From Humisphaera sp. (GTDB lineage Bacteria; Planctomycetota; Phycisphaerae; Tepidisphaerales; Tepidisphaeraceae): 5,861 nt of DNA. The translations under genes were made by a program, and so were the position numbers. A model generated the notes under the pieces. It made no database searches, had not been told where the DNA came from, and saw only the letters and a list, made by a program, of their open reading frames with translations. Numbering within the stretch: position 1 is the stretch's first letter; every line of letters begins with the position of its first letter. The stretch is from positions 1 to 5,861 of the forward strand of contig JANXVV010000143.1 in NCBI GenBank assembly GCA_025351525.1, given 5' to 3'. Of this stretch, positions 5,678 through 5,861 are shown one piece after another.

Positions 5678-5805
5678 CCGATCCTCTCCCCCCCGGTACG
5701 CCGGGGGGATGGTTAGGGTGAGGGGTCTTGCGTTTGTTTTTGTTCCCGAAGAAAAACCCCTCACCCTAACCCTCCCCCCATGAGTACATGGGGGGAGGGG
5801 ATCGG
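5678..5805. repeat. Compound palindrome of 128 bases after the TPR/pseudoprotease gene
   Basis: Starts six bases after the stop codon. The outer arms 5678-5693 and 5790-5805 (CCGATCC-C-rich and its complement) match at 15 of 16 positions. The inner arms 5711-5726 and 5756-5771 (GGTTAGGGTGAGGGGT) match perfectly. Each half also holds a side hairpin: CCCCCCGG, TACG, CCGGGGGG (5689-5708), and a 12-base stem around AGTA (5771-5798). The structure could fold as one long stem with two side arms. It could impede transcription into the next gene, but no T-tract is present. Confidence 0.8.
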
Positions 5806-5823
5806 AACAAAAGGTACAGTGTC

Positions 5824-5861
5824 ATGTTGCGATGGATACGGACTGCTTTTCTCACCTGGAC
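5824..5861 (+). CDS. Probable 5' end of a further gene, cut by the window
   Basis: An ATG at 5824 opens a frame that reads MLRWIRTAFLTW to the window end, with a weak purine stretch AAAAGG about ten bases before it. The basic then hydrophobic start would suit a membrane or exported protein. Only twelve codons are visible, so the call is tentative and no function can be given. Confidence 0.4.
   Translation, partial: MLRWIRTAFLTW

Overview
The window reads as a chromosomal segment of moderately high GC from a bacterium, most likely a member of the Planctomycetota or the wider PVC group. That assignment is inference. It rests on the style of the dispersed intergenic palindromes, on a GxxExxY gene bounded by CACGAAG-type repeats, and on a secreted TPR protein fused to a degenerate protease domain. 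No rRNA, tRNA or marker gene fixes the lineage.

The left half (141-2622) lies on the minus strand and holds a two-step putrescine pathway. In transcription order it is aguB (N-carbamoylputrescine amidohydrolase, 1699-2622), a small GxxExxY-family gene (1271-1645), then aguA (agmatine deiminase, 141-1211). AguA converts agmatine to N-carbamoylputrescine and AguB converts that to putrescine, so the pair makes a polyamine. The GxxExxY gene sits between inverted repeats that run from the last base of the aguB stop codon to the base next to the aguA ATG. It looks like a cassette inserted exactly into the gap between two genes of one operon. This is the most interesting structure in the window.

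The middle (2623-2930) is a 308-base divergent gap holding two nested inverted-repeat pairs of different sequence. It is followed on the plus strand by a class II cyclic-nucleotide phosphodiesterase-like metallo-hydrolase (2931-3710). A 97-base, almost perfect hairpin begins directly after that gene's stop codon.

The right part holds a candidate ECF-type sigma promoter (3853-3881) and a 568-residue exported protein (3966-5672). That protein has an N-terminal TPR pair, a central coiled coil, a linker, and a C-terminal HtrA/trypsin-like fold that has lost two of its three catalytic residues. A second large compound palindrome (5678-5805) follows, and then the probable first codons of another gene that runs off the window. 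The plus-strand genes have no obvious metabolic link to the polyamine operon. Almost every intergenic gap carries a different palindromic repeat family.
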